Part shown: piece by piece, positions 1 through 7,580 of the stretch
Numbering within the stretch: the first letter of the stretch is position 1
How the letters are laid out: the number at the start of each line of letters is the position of its first letter
From: Xanthomonas rydalmerensis
GTDB lineage: Bacteria; Pseudomonadota; Gammaproteobacteria; Xanthomonadales; Xanthomonadaceae
Length of the DNA: 64,000 nucleotides
Direction: 5' to 3'
NCBI RefSeq assembly: GCF_033170385.1
Contig: NZ_CP126170.1
Coordinates: 830,001-894,000 of the forward strand
Notes under the pieces: generated by a model
Seen by the model: only the letters and a program-made list of their open reading frames with translations
What the model was told of the DNA's origin: nothing
The model's database searches: none
Translations under genes and position numbers: made by a program

Positions 1-582
1 CGCCACGCGCCACGGCAGCATGCGGGTCAGTACATCGTCGCGCCGTACCCAGTGATGGAACAGCGCTGCAGCCACGTGCAGCACCACCACCACCCAGGCG
101 ATCCACTTGCCGATGAAGTGGTGCACCACGTCGATCGGCGCTTCGAACGCTTCCCAGCTGAGGTGCCAGGTGCGGCTGATCCAGGCGAACAGCGCGGTCT
201 CGTTGAAGCCGGGGATGCGGAACAGGCCGAGGTCGGTCGGCGCGCCGGTGCCGATGTAGCCGGTCAGCGGCATCACGATCAGCAGCGCGTACAGACCCAC
301 GTGCGCCAGGTGCGCGAGCCGGTGTTCCAGCGCCGTACCCGGCGGATCGTCCGGCTGCACGTCCAGCCAGCGCCATAGCAGCCGCGGAAGCACCAGTAAC
401 CCGACCAGCAGGCCCAGCACCCAGTGCAGGTTGAGCACCGGCAGCGAGGTGTCCGAGGTGTCGTCCATGAACCAGATGACGTAGTACACCACCGCATACG
501 CACCGATGAAGGCGGCGGCGGTGGTCCAGTGGAACAGCTTGGCGAGGGCGCCGAAGCGCTGTGCCGTGTTGCGCCAGTGCAT
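1..582 (-). CDS. Cytochrome b561 (partial, C-terminus beyond window)
   Basis: This is a di-haem b-type cytochrome of the inner membrane that passes electrons between quinol and soluble or periplasmic acceptors. Translation from the ATG at 582 begins MHWRNTAQRFGALAKLFHWT. Several hydrophobic helices follow, with family-typical histidines in the first helix (KLFHW), in LNLHWVLG, and in a later helix (VVVVLHVAAALFHHW). About 194 codons are visible and the reading frame is open at base 1, so the last residues are missing. The AGGA at about 8 bases before the ATG supports this start. The gene lies 43 bases downstream of a co-directional tetR gene and is probably co-transcribed with it. The family call is firm. 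The physiological partner is unknown. Confidence 0.88.
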   Translation of the reverse strand, partial: MHWRNTAQRFGALAKLFHWTTAAAFIGAYAVVYYVIWFMDDTSDTSLPVLNLHWVLGLLVGLLVLPRLLWRWLDVQPDDPPGTALEHRLAHLAHVGLYALLIVMPLTGYIGTGAPTDLGLFRIPGFNETALFAWISRTWHLSWEAFEAPIDVVHHFIGKWIAWVVVVLHVAAALFHHWVRRDDVLTRMLPWRVA

Positions 583-625
583 GTGCGTGGTCCTGGGTGG
601 GAGGCGAAGAAGAGACGCGGCGCGC

Positions 626-1219
626 TCAGCGCGCGCGCAGGCTGTCGAGCAGCCGGTCCAGCGCGTCCAGCGCATCGGCCAGCCGCGCATGCAGGTCGGC
701 GTCGGGCTCGGCGATCCAGAACGCCGCCTCGGTGATTGCGCCGTAGAGCATGCGTGCCATCACCCCGGCATGCAGCGGCGCCACCGTGCCGGCGGCGATC
801 AAGGCTTCCAGCGCCGCCTGCAGCGCGGCGATCCCCACCGACTGCGCGGCCGGCGGCACGTCGCCGAAGGCGGCGCGCGCGTCCTGCAGGATGATCCGGC
901 GGATCTCCGGCTCCAGCGCCAGTTCCAGGTAGGTGCGGCAACGGCGGCGGAAGCCGTCCCACGGCGTGGGCGCCGCGTCGGACACCGCCTGCAGGCGCAG
1001 GCCCACCTCGGCCTCGATCTGCTCGATGACCGCGATGAGCAGGCCGTCCTTGCTGCCGAAGTGGTGGTACAGCGCGCCGCGGGTGAGGCCGGCCTCGGCG
1101 GTCAACACGTCCATCGAGGTATGCGCGAAGCCGTGCGTGGCGAACGCCTGCCGCGCCGCGGCCAGCAGGCTGGCGCGGGTGGTTTCGATCATCTCGCGGC
1201 GGCTGCGGCGCTGGTGCAC
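626..1219 (-). CDS. TetR/AcrR-family transcriptional regulator
   Basis: This is a DNA-binding repressor of 197 residues. The N-terminal helix-turn-helix is clear (about residues 10-57: TRASLLAAARQAFATHGF, then TRGALYHHFGSKDGLL). The C-terminal half is the variable ligand-binding and dimer domain. A 39-base imperfect palindrome lies just upstream of the start codon, so autoregulation is likely. The next gene on the same strand encodes cytochrome b561, which would then be under the same control. The C-terminal half resembles the AcrR/TtgR type, but no efflux pump genes lie in view, so the inducer and other targets are unknown. Confidence 0.88.
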   Translation of the reverse strand: MHQRRSRREMIETTRASLLAAARQAFATHGFAHTSMDVLTAEAGLTRGALYHHFGSKDGLLIAVIEQIEAEVGLRLQAVSDAAPTPWDGFRRRCRTYLELALEPEIRRIILQDARAAFGDVPPAAQSVGIAALQAALEALIAAGTVAPLHAGVMARMLYGAITEAAFWIAEPDADLHARLADALDALDRLLDSLRAR

Positions 1220-1234
1220 GGGGATATCTCATTC

Positions 1235-1273
1235 ACATACGCGGTGTACGTTATTTGCGTACAGGGCGTATGT
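1235..1273. promoter_or_regulatory. Palindromic operator of the tetR-cytochrome b561 unit
   Basis: The two arms read ACATACGC-GG-TGTACG and, on the other strand, ACATACGC-CC-TGTACG around a central T/A-rich core, so 14 of the outer 16 positions are symmetric. The site lies 16 bases before the tetR start codon, where a bound repressor would block its own transcription. The symmetry is seen. Binding by the neighbouring TetR protein is inferred. Confidence 0.7.
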
Positions 1274-1643
1274 CAACGCGCCTCGGTTGGGTTCGATGCG
1301 CGCACGACAGGGATGGCGACGCGCCAGCCGGCACGCCATTGCGCCCCGAAGGCGTGTGCCGCTCGGGTGGTGCGCCGTGTGCCGCGAGTGCCTCTTCCAG
1401 GTTCCAGGCCTCGACAGCGAGGCGATCGCGGCGTGTGGAGTGCGATGGGCTGCGACCGGAGTAATGCCGCTTGGCGCGAAGGCCGTCGCAGGGGCGCTGA
1501 TCGAACGGGTCAGGACCGACCGATGAATCCGGTCGTCGTGCGCTCGCGATGCGCGCGTGGTGCCGACTCCGCTCGCGCGCTAGCCAAGGCCTTCACTGCG
1601 TGTGTGGTCTGGTGACCGCTGTGCAACCGAATTGGAGTGTCGA
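1274..1643. other. Intergenic stretch with no recognisable gene
   Basis: These 370 bases have open frames only because the DNA is GC-rich. None has a family-like protein or a convincing ribosome binding site. No strong hairpin was found. It probably holds the promoter of the small membrane protein gene that follows. Confidence 0.5.
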
Positions 1644-1799
1644 ATGGACACCACGCTGATGCCCTGGGTCGCCGGACTGTTCGTCCTGCTCATCGCCGCG
1701 ATGCTGTATCTGGTGACGCGCGCCAAGAAGAACCGCAACCGCCCGGCGCAGGATCACGCCGCGACCAAGAGCGACGTGGACAGCGCGTCCAAGCGCTAG
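1644..1799 (+). CDS. Small single-pass membrane protein
   Basis: This is a 51-residue protein. A hydrophobic segment (about residues 6-25, PWVAGLFVLLIAAMLYLV) is followed by a basic stretch (TRAKKNRNR) and a hydrophilic, charged tail. The order suggests one transmembrane helix with the tail in the cytoplasm. A GGAG lies 9 bases before the ATG at 1644. An upstream in-frame ATG at 1602 lacks a ribosome binding site and a protein-like sequence. No family is recognised and no function is proposed. Confidence 0.6.
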   Translation: MDTTLMPWVAGLFVLLIAAMLYLVTRAKKNRNRPAQDHAATKSDVDSASKR

Positions 1800-1829
1800 C
1801 GCGTCGCGTCAGACGTGGCGGCCGCGCGC

Positions 1830-2069
1830 TCAGGCCTCCGCGTCGATCGGCGCGAAGCGCGGGCGGCGCACGCCGTCGACCTCCACCTGCTCGACGAACA
1901 TCGGGTACGGCCGCACCCACATCGCGCCTTCACCGTAGAGCGGCCGGTACAGCACCAGCGGCTCCAGCGTCTCGCTGCTGCGGACCACGCCCAGCACCTC
2001 GTACTCGCCGCCCTTGAAGTGGCGGTAGCGGCCCAGGGCGATGGAAGGCAGGGGGCTGAGGTCGCGCAT
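1830..2069 (-). CDS. DUF1653 family protein
   Basis: This is a small 79-residue protein with the DUF1653 signature: LGRYRHFKGGEYEVLGVVRSS near the start, followed by LVLYRPLYGEG and MWVRPYPMFVEQV. Members are short cytosolic proteins of unknown biochemical role. The ATG at 2069 is chosen because GGAG lies 8 bases upstream. A longer reading from 2114 adds 15 residues unlike the family. The gene stands alone between a small membrane protein gene and a hydrolase gene. Confidence 0.82.
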   Translation of the reverse strand: MRDLSPLPSIALGRYRHFKGGEYEVLGVVRSSETLEPLVLYRPLYGEGAMWVRPYPMFVEQVEVDGVRRPRFAPIDAEA

Positions 2070-2188
2070 GCGGGTCTCCGGAAGAGTGGGGCGTGGAGTG
2101 TAGCCGGGCTCCACGCGCGACTACTGGCGTAGCGCGGCGGGCGAACGTCGCGTCGCGCCGCTCGCCGGGCGATGGCGGTGCGCGAACC

Positions 2189-3178
2189 CTATGGCGCGGA
2201 ATCGGCGAAGTCGAACGCCTGCCCGGGCTCGGCGGCGACGAAGCCGGCGGCGGCGATGCCCGCCAGGTGCAGTGCCGCGGACAGCGCCTCGCGCGGCGCC
2301 TCACGGCCTTCGTCGGTGAGCTGGAAGGTGCCCCAATGGATGCCGAGCGCGTGCCGCGCGCCGGTGTCCTGGAAGATCCGCACCGCTTCGGTGGGGTCGA
2401 TGTGCTGCGGCGCCATGAACCAGCGCGGCGCGTAGGCACCGATCGGGATCAACGCCACGTCGGGCGCGCCGTGCCGTTCGCGGATCTCGCGGAAGATGGC
2501 GCCATCGCCATAGCCGGTGTCCCCCGCGAACCACACCGACCCCCGTGCCGTCTCGATGAAGAAGCCGGACCATAGCGCCATCCTGCGGTCGGCGATGCCA
2601 CGGCTGGACCAATGGTTGGCGCGGGTCAGCGTCGCCGTCGCGGTGTCGCCGATCGGCAGCCGCTCATGCCAGTCGCCGGTGGCGATGCGCGCATCGGGAA
2701 CGCGCTTGCGCAACAGCACGTCGTTGCCCAGCGGCATCACGAACAGGGGATGGTGCGCGTCGTGCAGCTTGCGCAAGGTCGTCAGGTCGAAGTGGTCGTA
2801 GTGGTTGTGGCTCAGCAGGACCGCATCGATGGGGGGCAGGTCTGCGAAGCGGATGCCTGGTGCCGTCACCCGCTTGGGCCCGGCGATCTGCGAGGGGCTC
2901 GCACGCTGCGACCACACCGGGTCGGTGAGCAGATTGAGGCCACCGGCCTGGATCATCAGCGTGGCGTGGCCGACCATGGTGATGCGCAGGCCGTCGTGCC
3001 GCTGCGCCGGCACAGCGGGTGTCACCGGCACCTGCGCGGGCCAGCGCACGGCGCCCATGGCGGCTTTCCAGCGTAGGACCTTGCTCAATGCGTTGTCGAT
3101 GGTGGGCTGGTCCGGGTTGAAGAAGCGCACACCGTCGAAATGGTCGCTGACGGGGCCGCGGTAGTAGGGGTTGGCCAT
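2189..3178 (-). CDS. MBL-fold metallo-hydrolase (UlaG/NAPE-PLD-like)
   Basis: This is a probable binuclear-metal hydrolase of about 329 residues. The metal-binding motif LSHNHYDHFD (HxHxDH) is clear. It is followed by FAGDTGYG (metal-bridging aspartate) and LGIHWGTF (late histidine). The N-terminal VGHATLMIQAGGLNLLTDPVW strand pattern is typical of the group that includes bacterial N-acyl-phosphatidylethanolamine phospholipase D-like enzymes. The ATG at 3178 (MANPYYRG) is preferred over 3202, although neither has a strong ribosome binding site. No signal peptide is seen. The substrate is unknown. Confidence 0.8.
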   Translation of the reverse strand: MANPYYRGPVSDHFDGVRFFNPDQPTIDNALSKVLRWKAAMGAVRWPAQVPVTPAVPAQRHDGLRITMVGHATLMIQAGGLNLLTDPVWSQRASPSQIAGPKRVTAPGIRFADLPPIDAVLLSHNHYDHFDLTTLRKLHDAHHPLFVMPLGNDVLLRKRVPDARIATGDWHERLPIGDTATATLTRANHWSSRGIADRRMALWSGFFIETARGSVWFAGDTGYGDGAIFREIRERHGAPDVALIPIGAYAPRWFMAPQHIDPTEAVRIFQDTGARHALGIHWGTFQLTDEGREAPREALSAALHLAGIAAAGFVAAEPGQAFDFADSAP

Positions 3179-3254
3179 TGAGGCGCGATCCAGGCGATGC
3201 ATGGGGAAGGGGAAGGTTACGCGTCCGCGGCGCAGGCGTGCGTGTGCGCCTGCC

Positions 3255-3344
3255 TCAGTTGCCGCCGCAGGTCTCGAGGTGGAACGTGGCGGTCTCCAGC
3301 GCAGTGCTGTCGAACCAGAGGCACGCGATGATCTTGCTGATCAT
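3255..3344 (-). pseudogene. Remnant of a VOC-superfamily (PhnB-like) gene
   Basis: The ATG at 3344 has a good ribosome binding site (GGAG, 8 bases upstream). The first dozen residues, MISKIIACLWFDS, match the start of PhnB/3-demethylubiquinone-methyltransferase-like VOC proteins, which usually begin like MSKITPCLWFDG. The similarity fades after ALETATFH and the frame stops after 29 codons, where a full member would have about 130-160. I read this as the 5' end left after deletion of the rest. A genuine 29-residue peptide is possible but less likely. Confidence 0.55.
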
Positions 3345-3474
3345 CTGCACGCTCCTGCGTGGGCGCGCATGGCACGAACGAACGCCGCCAGTGCCTGGCT
3401 GCTCGCCAGACCGCCCGGGACGACCACAGCCGCGGGCGGCCGCCGCCATTGCTGTCCCTCAGACCGCCGCACCG

Positions 3475-6400
3475 TCACGAGAAGATATCCGCCACGTAGC
3501 GGCCGTGTTCGCGTTCCATCCGATCGGCCCAGGCGTTGGCCGCGTCGGCGCCGACGCCCATGCTGTCGCGATAGATGCGTACGAAGGTGTCGCGCACCGC
3601 CGGCGCCATGTGCTCGCCGTCGCCGCAGACGAACACGGTGGCGCCTTGCTGGAACAACGCCGACACGCGCTCGCGGTCCTGCCACATGCGGTGCTGGACA
3701 TAGGCGATGCCGTCCTGCGGCGCTTGCGAGCAGGCCAGGCGCACATCGACCACGCCCATGTCCTGCCAGCGTCGCAATTCGTCCTTGTACAGCCAGTCGA
3801 CGTCGGGATGGTCGATGCCGAAGAACAGCAACGCCTCGCCGACGGCGCGGCCGCCGGCCTTCTGGATCGCGCGCTCCTGCAGGAAGCCATGGAACGGCGC
3901 GATGCCGCTGCCGGCACAGACCAGGATGATCGGCGTGGCCGGATCTTCCGGCGGGTGGAAGCTCGCCTGCGACGGCCGCACCGCAACCGACACCAGCGCG
4001 CCCGCATCCAGGCCGGCCAGGTAAGTGGAGGCCACGCCGCGGCGTCGCCCCATTCCCGACAGCGCCGGTGCGTCGAGCACGGCCACGGTCAGCGAGCACT
4101 GTGCCGGGTCGCGCAGCGGCGAGGAGGAAATGGAGTATTGCCGCGCGCGCATGGCCGGCAGCGCGCCGAGGAATGCGCCCAGCGCCAGCTCACAGGCGGG
4201 GAAGCGCTCCAGCAGATCGAGCAGGCTGGTTTTCTTGGCGAGCACCTCGTCGGTGTAGGCCGGCTCGACGGCCAGCCTTTCCAGCGCGTCGCGATCGGGC
4301 GGGCAGCGCGTGGCGGCCGCCAACTGCACGATCTGCGCGCGCGTGGCCGGTTGCGCCAGTTCCACGTAGTCGGTGAGGACCTGCGCCAGCGCGACCGGAT
4401 AGCCGCTGGGCAGGCTGGAGGCGGCGCCAGGACGCTGGCCGATGACGACCTGCGTATCGCTGGCAAGGCCGAAGCGGCGCAGCACGCGCTCGACCTGCGC
4501 GGCGGGGTTGCGCGGCAGCACCGCCAGATAGTCGCCGGTGCGATAGCGCATGCCATCGGGCAGCGCGATCTCGATGTGACGCTTGGAGCGGGCGAACGGT
4601 GCGGACATGTCGACCAGTTCGCGATTGTCGACGATGCGTCCCTGGTCGAGCTCGGTCAGGCGCAACGCGTCGAGTCGGGCGGAGGGGACGATGTCCACTT
4701 CCAGCGCGTGCGCGGTCTGCTCCAGCGCCGCCTTTCCCAGTGCCTGCCCCAGATCCGTCCACAGCTCGGCGTACCAGGCATCGAAGCCGCCGAAGAAATC
4801 GCCGCCGGCGTCGGTTTCGCCGCGCGGCCTGAAGCGCGTGGCGCCCGCCGCCTCCAGTGCGGCATCGACGCGTTTCGGAATCGCCTGGTAGGTGCGCGCC
4901 CATTGCCGGTTGCCCGATCCGAACACGGCGTAGCGCACGCCGGCCAGATCGCCGGCCGCCAGGGTGTCGATCCAGTCCACGAAGCGGCGCGCGTTGTCTG
5001 GCGGCTGGCCTTCGTAGGAAGAGGTGACCACCACCACCGCGCCGTCGCGCGGCAGGCGCCCGACATGCTCGTCCAGCGGCGCGACCACCGGTGCGTACCC
5101 TTGCGCGGCCGCATCGCCGCCGATGCGCTGCGCGAAGGCTTCGCACGAACCGGAATTGCCGCCGTACAGCACCAGCAGCGGCGTGCCCGATGCGGTGCCG
5201 GCGGGGACCGACGTCGCAGCAGGCGCCAGCGGTTTCTGCGGCGCCGTCGGCAGCGCGCTGCGCGCGCGCACCGCGACATCGGCGCGGCGGCGCGCGCGGA
5301 TGCGGAAGCCGTCCGGCTTCAGGGTCAGGGTTTCGGCGACCTTGAGTTGGTAGTTCGGATCGACCATGTCCAGGTCGAAACGTTGCAGGATCATCGTCAG
5401 CACCAGCTGCGCTTCCTGCATCGCGAAGCCGCGCCCGATGCAGGCGCGCACGCCGTTGCCGAACGGTTTCCAGGCATTGGGCGGGAGCCGTTCGGCCGCC
5501 TCGGGCGCGAAGCGCTCCGGGCGGAAGGCTTCCGGTTCCTCCCATACCTTCGGATCCCGATGCAGGGTGGGAATCAGCACCAGCAGCGTGTCCTGCGGCG
5601 TCACCGCATAGCGGCCGGCCAAGGTTGTCGCTTCGCGCGCGGCGACCGCGAACGCCGGTGCGGTCGGCCACAGCCGCAGGGTTTCCTGCAGGATCTGTTC
5701 GATGTAGCGCAGCCTGGCCAGGTCCTCGACCTGCGGCGGCTGCGTGCCCAGCGCGGCGTCCACCGCCTGGCGCGCCTGCGCCAGCGCCGTCGGATGGCGC
5801 AGCAGCAGGTAGAGCGCGAACGACAGCAGGCCGCTGGTCGTTTCGTGGCCGGCGATCAGGAAGGTCACCAACTGATAGCGGATGTTCTCGTCCGACAGTC
5901 CGTCCCCGGTCGCCTGGTCGCGTCCGTACAGCATCAGGTTCAGCAGGTCGTCGCGCGAGGCCGCGGCGGGGTCGGCCCTGCGCTCGGCGATCAAGGTGTC
6001 GGCGACGCCGCGGATCATCGCCAGGTCGGCCTCGTAGCGGCGCCGGCCCGGCGCCAGCAGGCGATTGGCCAGGTCCGGTCGACGCGCACGCACACCGGCT
6101 TCGGCCAGGGCGCCCACCATCGCTGCGACGAAGGGATGCATCTCGTTCTGGTAGAAGCTGTTGAAGCGGTAGTCGAACGCGCACAACGCGATCGTGTCGA
6201 GGGTCAGCCGGGTCATGTTGTCGGCCACGTCGATCACCGCGTCCGGGCCGAACCGTTCCCAGCGTTGCAGCATCTGTTCGGCGATGTCCTCCATGCGCCC
6301 GAACATTGAGCGCACGCCGATCGGACCGAACGCGGGCATCAGCAGCCGGTGCGCCTTGGCCCAATTGGGCTCGTCGTTGTAGGCGGTGAACAGCCCGTCG

Positions 6401-6648
6401 CCGCCGAGGTCGCGCAAGGCCTGCAGCGGACGGTGCAGCTTCTTCGCGAAGCGGCTTTCGTCGCAGACCTCGTCCACCAGGTCCTGTCCGCTCAGCACGG
6501 TCAGCGACAGCGGGCCGCTGTGCAGGCGAAAGATCGGGCCATGCACCTGGGCCAGCCGCATCAGGCTCTGCACAGGCGCATCCGCATCGAGATGGTGGAA
6601 ATTGCCGAGCAGCGGCAGCGAACGCGGTTGCGGGATGGCCTGCGTCAT
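3475..6648 (-). CDS. Bifunctional cytochrome P450/NADPH-P450 reductase (CYP102-like)
   Basis: This is a self-sufficient fatty-acid-type hydroxylase of 1057 residues, close to the 1049 of Bacillus BM3. The P450 domain (about 1-460) shows the I-helix oxygen-activation motif AGHETTSG, the K-helix ETLR, and the haem loop FGNGVRACIG with the ligand Cys at about 403. A linker of about 30 residues leads to the FMN/flavodoxin domain (LLVLYGGNSGSCEAFA, about 495 onward). The FAD/NADPH reductase part follows (MRARQYSISSSP for FAD; VCAGSGIAPFHGFL for NADPH) and ends with a DIFS tail. The ATG overlaps the stop of the upstream tetR gene (ATGA), so the two are translationally coupled. Likely substrates are medium or long chain fatty acids or related lipids, judged by family only. 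Confidence 0.93.
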   Translation of the reverse strand: MTQAIPQPRSLPLLGNFHHLDADAPVQSLMRLAQVHGPIFRLHSGPLSLTVLSGQDLVDEVCDESRFAKKLHRPLQALRDLGGDGLFTAYNDEPNWAKAHRLLMPAFGPIGVRSMFGRMEDIAEQMLQRWERFGPDAVIDVADNMTRLTLDTIALCAFDYRFNSFYQNEMHPFVAAMVGALAEAGVRARRPDLANRLLAPGRRRYEADLAMIRGVADTLIAERRADPAAASRDDLLNLMLYGRDQATGDGLSDENIRYQLVTFLIAGHETTSGLLSFALYLLLRHPTALAQARQAVDAALGTQPPQVEDLARLRYIEQILQETLRLWPTAPAFAVAAREATTLAGRYAVTPQDTLLVLIPTLHRDPKVWEEPEAFRPERFAPEAAERLPPNAWKPFGNGVRACIGRGFAMQEAQLVLTMILQRFDLDMVDPNYQLKVAETLTLKPDGFRIRARRRADVAVRARSALPTAPQKPLAPAATSVPAGTASGTPLLVLYGGNSGSCEAFAQRIGGDAAAQGYAPVVAPLDEHVGRLPRDGAVVVVTSSYEGQPPDNARRFVDWIDTLAAGDLAGVRYAVFGSGNRQWARTYQAIPKRVDAALEAAGATRFRPRGETDAGGDFFGGFDAWYAELWTDLGQALGKAALEQTAHALEVDIVPSARLDALRLTELDQGRIVDNRELVDMSAPFARSKRHIEIALPDGMRYRTGDYLAVLPRNPAAQVERVLRRFGLASDTQVVIGQRPGAASSLPSGYPVALAQVLTDYVELAQPATRAQIVQLAAATRCPPDRDALERLAVEPAYTDEVLAKKTSLLDLLERFPACELALGAFLGALPAMRARQYSISSSPLRDPAQCSLTVAVLDAPALSGMGRRRGVASTYLAGLDAGALVSVAVRPSQASFHPPEDPATPIILVCAGSGIAPFHGFLQERAIQKAGGRAVGEALLFFGIDHPDVDWLYKDELRRWQDMGVVDVRLACSQAPQDGIAYVQHRMWQDRERVSALFQQGATVFVCGDGEHMAPAVRDTFVRIYRDSMGVGADAANAWADRMEREHGRYVADIFS

Positions 6649-7355
6649 GGGGTGCCTTCCTGGGGAGAGTGCGATGGGGCGATCGGTGCGGGATCGACGC
6701 CGGGATGCGGGGCATGCAGCAGGGTGGCGAGCACGGTCTCGACCAGCCGCGTCCGCGCCTCGCCGGGCCCAATTTCCGGCGCCAGCCGTGCCAGCAGTTG
6801 TGGGAACTCCGGCGGCTGGCTCAGCATGCTGTTGAGCAGCACGAAGAACAGCGCCGGGTGCGTCGCCTTGACGATGCCGGCCTGGATTCCGGCAAGGATC
6901 AACGCCTGGCCGGCGGCATAGGCCGGGCGCAGCAACTGCTCGGTGACCACGGCAGCGCGCTCGGGGCGTTCGGAGACCACCCGCGCCACGAAGTCGCGCA
7001 CCGCCGGATGGGTGTCGTAGAAGGCGGCCATGAGCAGGATCGCATCCGCCAGCCGCTCAGGCAGCGCGCGCGTGGCGTCCGTGGTCAATTGCGCCATCGC
7101 CGCCAGCCGCGGCCGCAGGGCCTGCGCGAACTGGTCCACGCAGGCGTCCCACAACGCGGCCTTGCTGCCGAAATGCACGCGCACCAGGTTCGGGCTCACC
7201 CCCGCAGCGGCCGCGATGCTGCGGATGTCGGCGCCGTCGAATCCGTACCGGGCAAAGGCGCCGGATGCGGCCGACAGCAAGGCCTGGCGGCCATCGGGCT
7301 GGTCCTTGGTCGGGCGGCCGCGAGGACGAGGGCGGTGGGGCTTGGGCGTCGTCAT
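6645..7355 (-). CDS. TetR-family regulator of the P450 operon
   Basis: This is a 236-residue repressor. The helix-turn-helix lies at about residues 25-70 (QALLSAASGAFARYGF, AGVSPNLVRVHFGSKAALWDACV). A basic, proline-rich start (PHRPRPRGRPTKDQ) precedes it. The ATG at 7355 fits the family. The frame stays open upstream, but that part is low-complexity and overlaps a simple repeat. It is the first gene of a two-gene unit with the P450 fusion. This parallels Bm3R1, the TetR repressor co-transcribed with P450 BM3 that responds to fatty acids. The parallel is by arrangement, and the ligand here is inferred. Confidence 0.88.
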   Translation of the reverse strand: MTTPKPHRPRPRGRPTKDQPDGRQALLSAASGAFARYGFDGADIRSIAAAAGVSPNLVRVHFGSKAALWDACVDQFAQALRPRLAAMAQLTTDATRALPERLADAILLMAAFYDTHPAVRDFVARVVSERPERAAVVTEQLLRPAYAAGQALILAGIQAGIVKATHPALFFVLLNSMLSQPPEFPQLLARLAPEIGPGEARTRLVETVLATLLHAPHPGVDPAPIAPSHSPQEGTP

Positions 7356-7369
7356 GGTGACGACGATAA

Positions 7370-7389
7370 AAATGTCCAGCTGTACATTT
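7370..7389. promoter_or_regulatory. Palindromic operator of the tetR-P450 operon
   Basis: The 20-base sequence AAATGTCCAGCTGTACATTT is symmetric at all but one base pair position. It lies 15 bases upstream of the tetR start and is the right length and position for a TetR dimer site. AT-rich flanks (GATAAAAATG) could hold the promoter -10 region. The symmetry is seen. Its use by the adjacent repressor is inferred from position. Confidence 0.7.
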
Positions 7390-7467
7390 ACGAACTTGCG
7401 TGCCCGCCTCGCGGCTTCGTTCAGCGAGTAGTTGCGCCCGGCGCGCGGGGCTGGATCACATTGCGGT

Positions 7468-7495
7468 GCGGATGCGGATGCGGATGCGGATGCGG
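7468..7495. repeat. Hexanucleotide tandem repeat (GCGGAT, four copies plus GCGG)
   Basis: Four exact GCGGAT units and a partial fifth lie between the P450 regulator and the porin gene, outside any accepted coding region. Such short repeats can change copy number by slippage. No effect on a gene is evident. Confidence 0.85.
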
Positions 7496-7580
7496 TGAAT
7501 GCGAGGCGCCGTGCCGGTGCCTTGGTCGCGCGGCGATCGCGTGTCGCGGCCGCCAGCACCGATGGGCCGCACGCATTGAG

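Noticed and set aside
1274..1615. Plus-strand reading frames between tetR and the small membrane protein gene
   Set aside because: Arg/Ala-rich sequences without motif or ribosome binding site; part runs through the operator and across tetR on the opposite strand.
3178..6309. Open frame of over 1000 codons on the plus strand opposite the P450 gene
   Set aside because: It is rich in Arg, Ala, Gln and His with no family motif. The opposite strand encodes a complete P450/reductase with all catalytic motifs, so the frame is a GC-bias shadow.
7468..7495. Possible CRISPR-like or coding repeat
   Set aside because: The units are only 6 bases with no spacers, so it is a plain tandem repeat.
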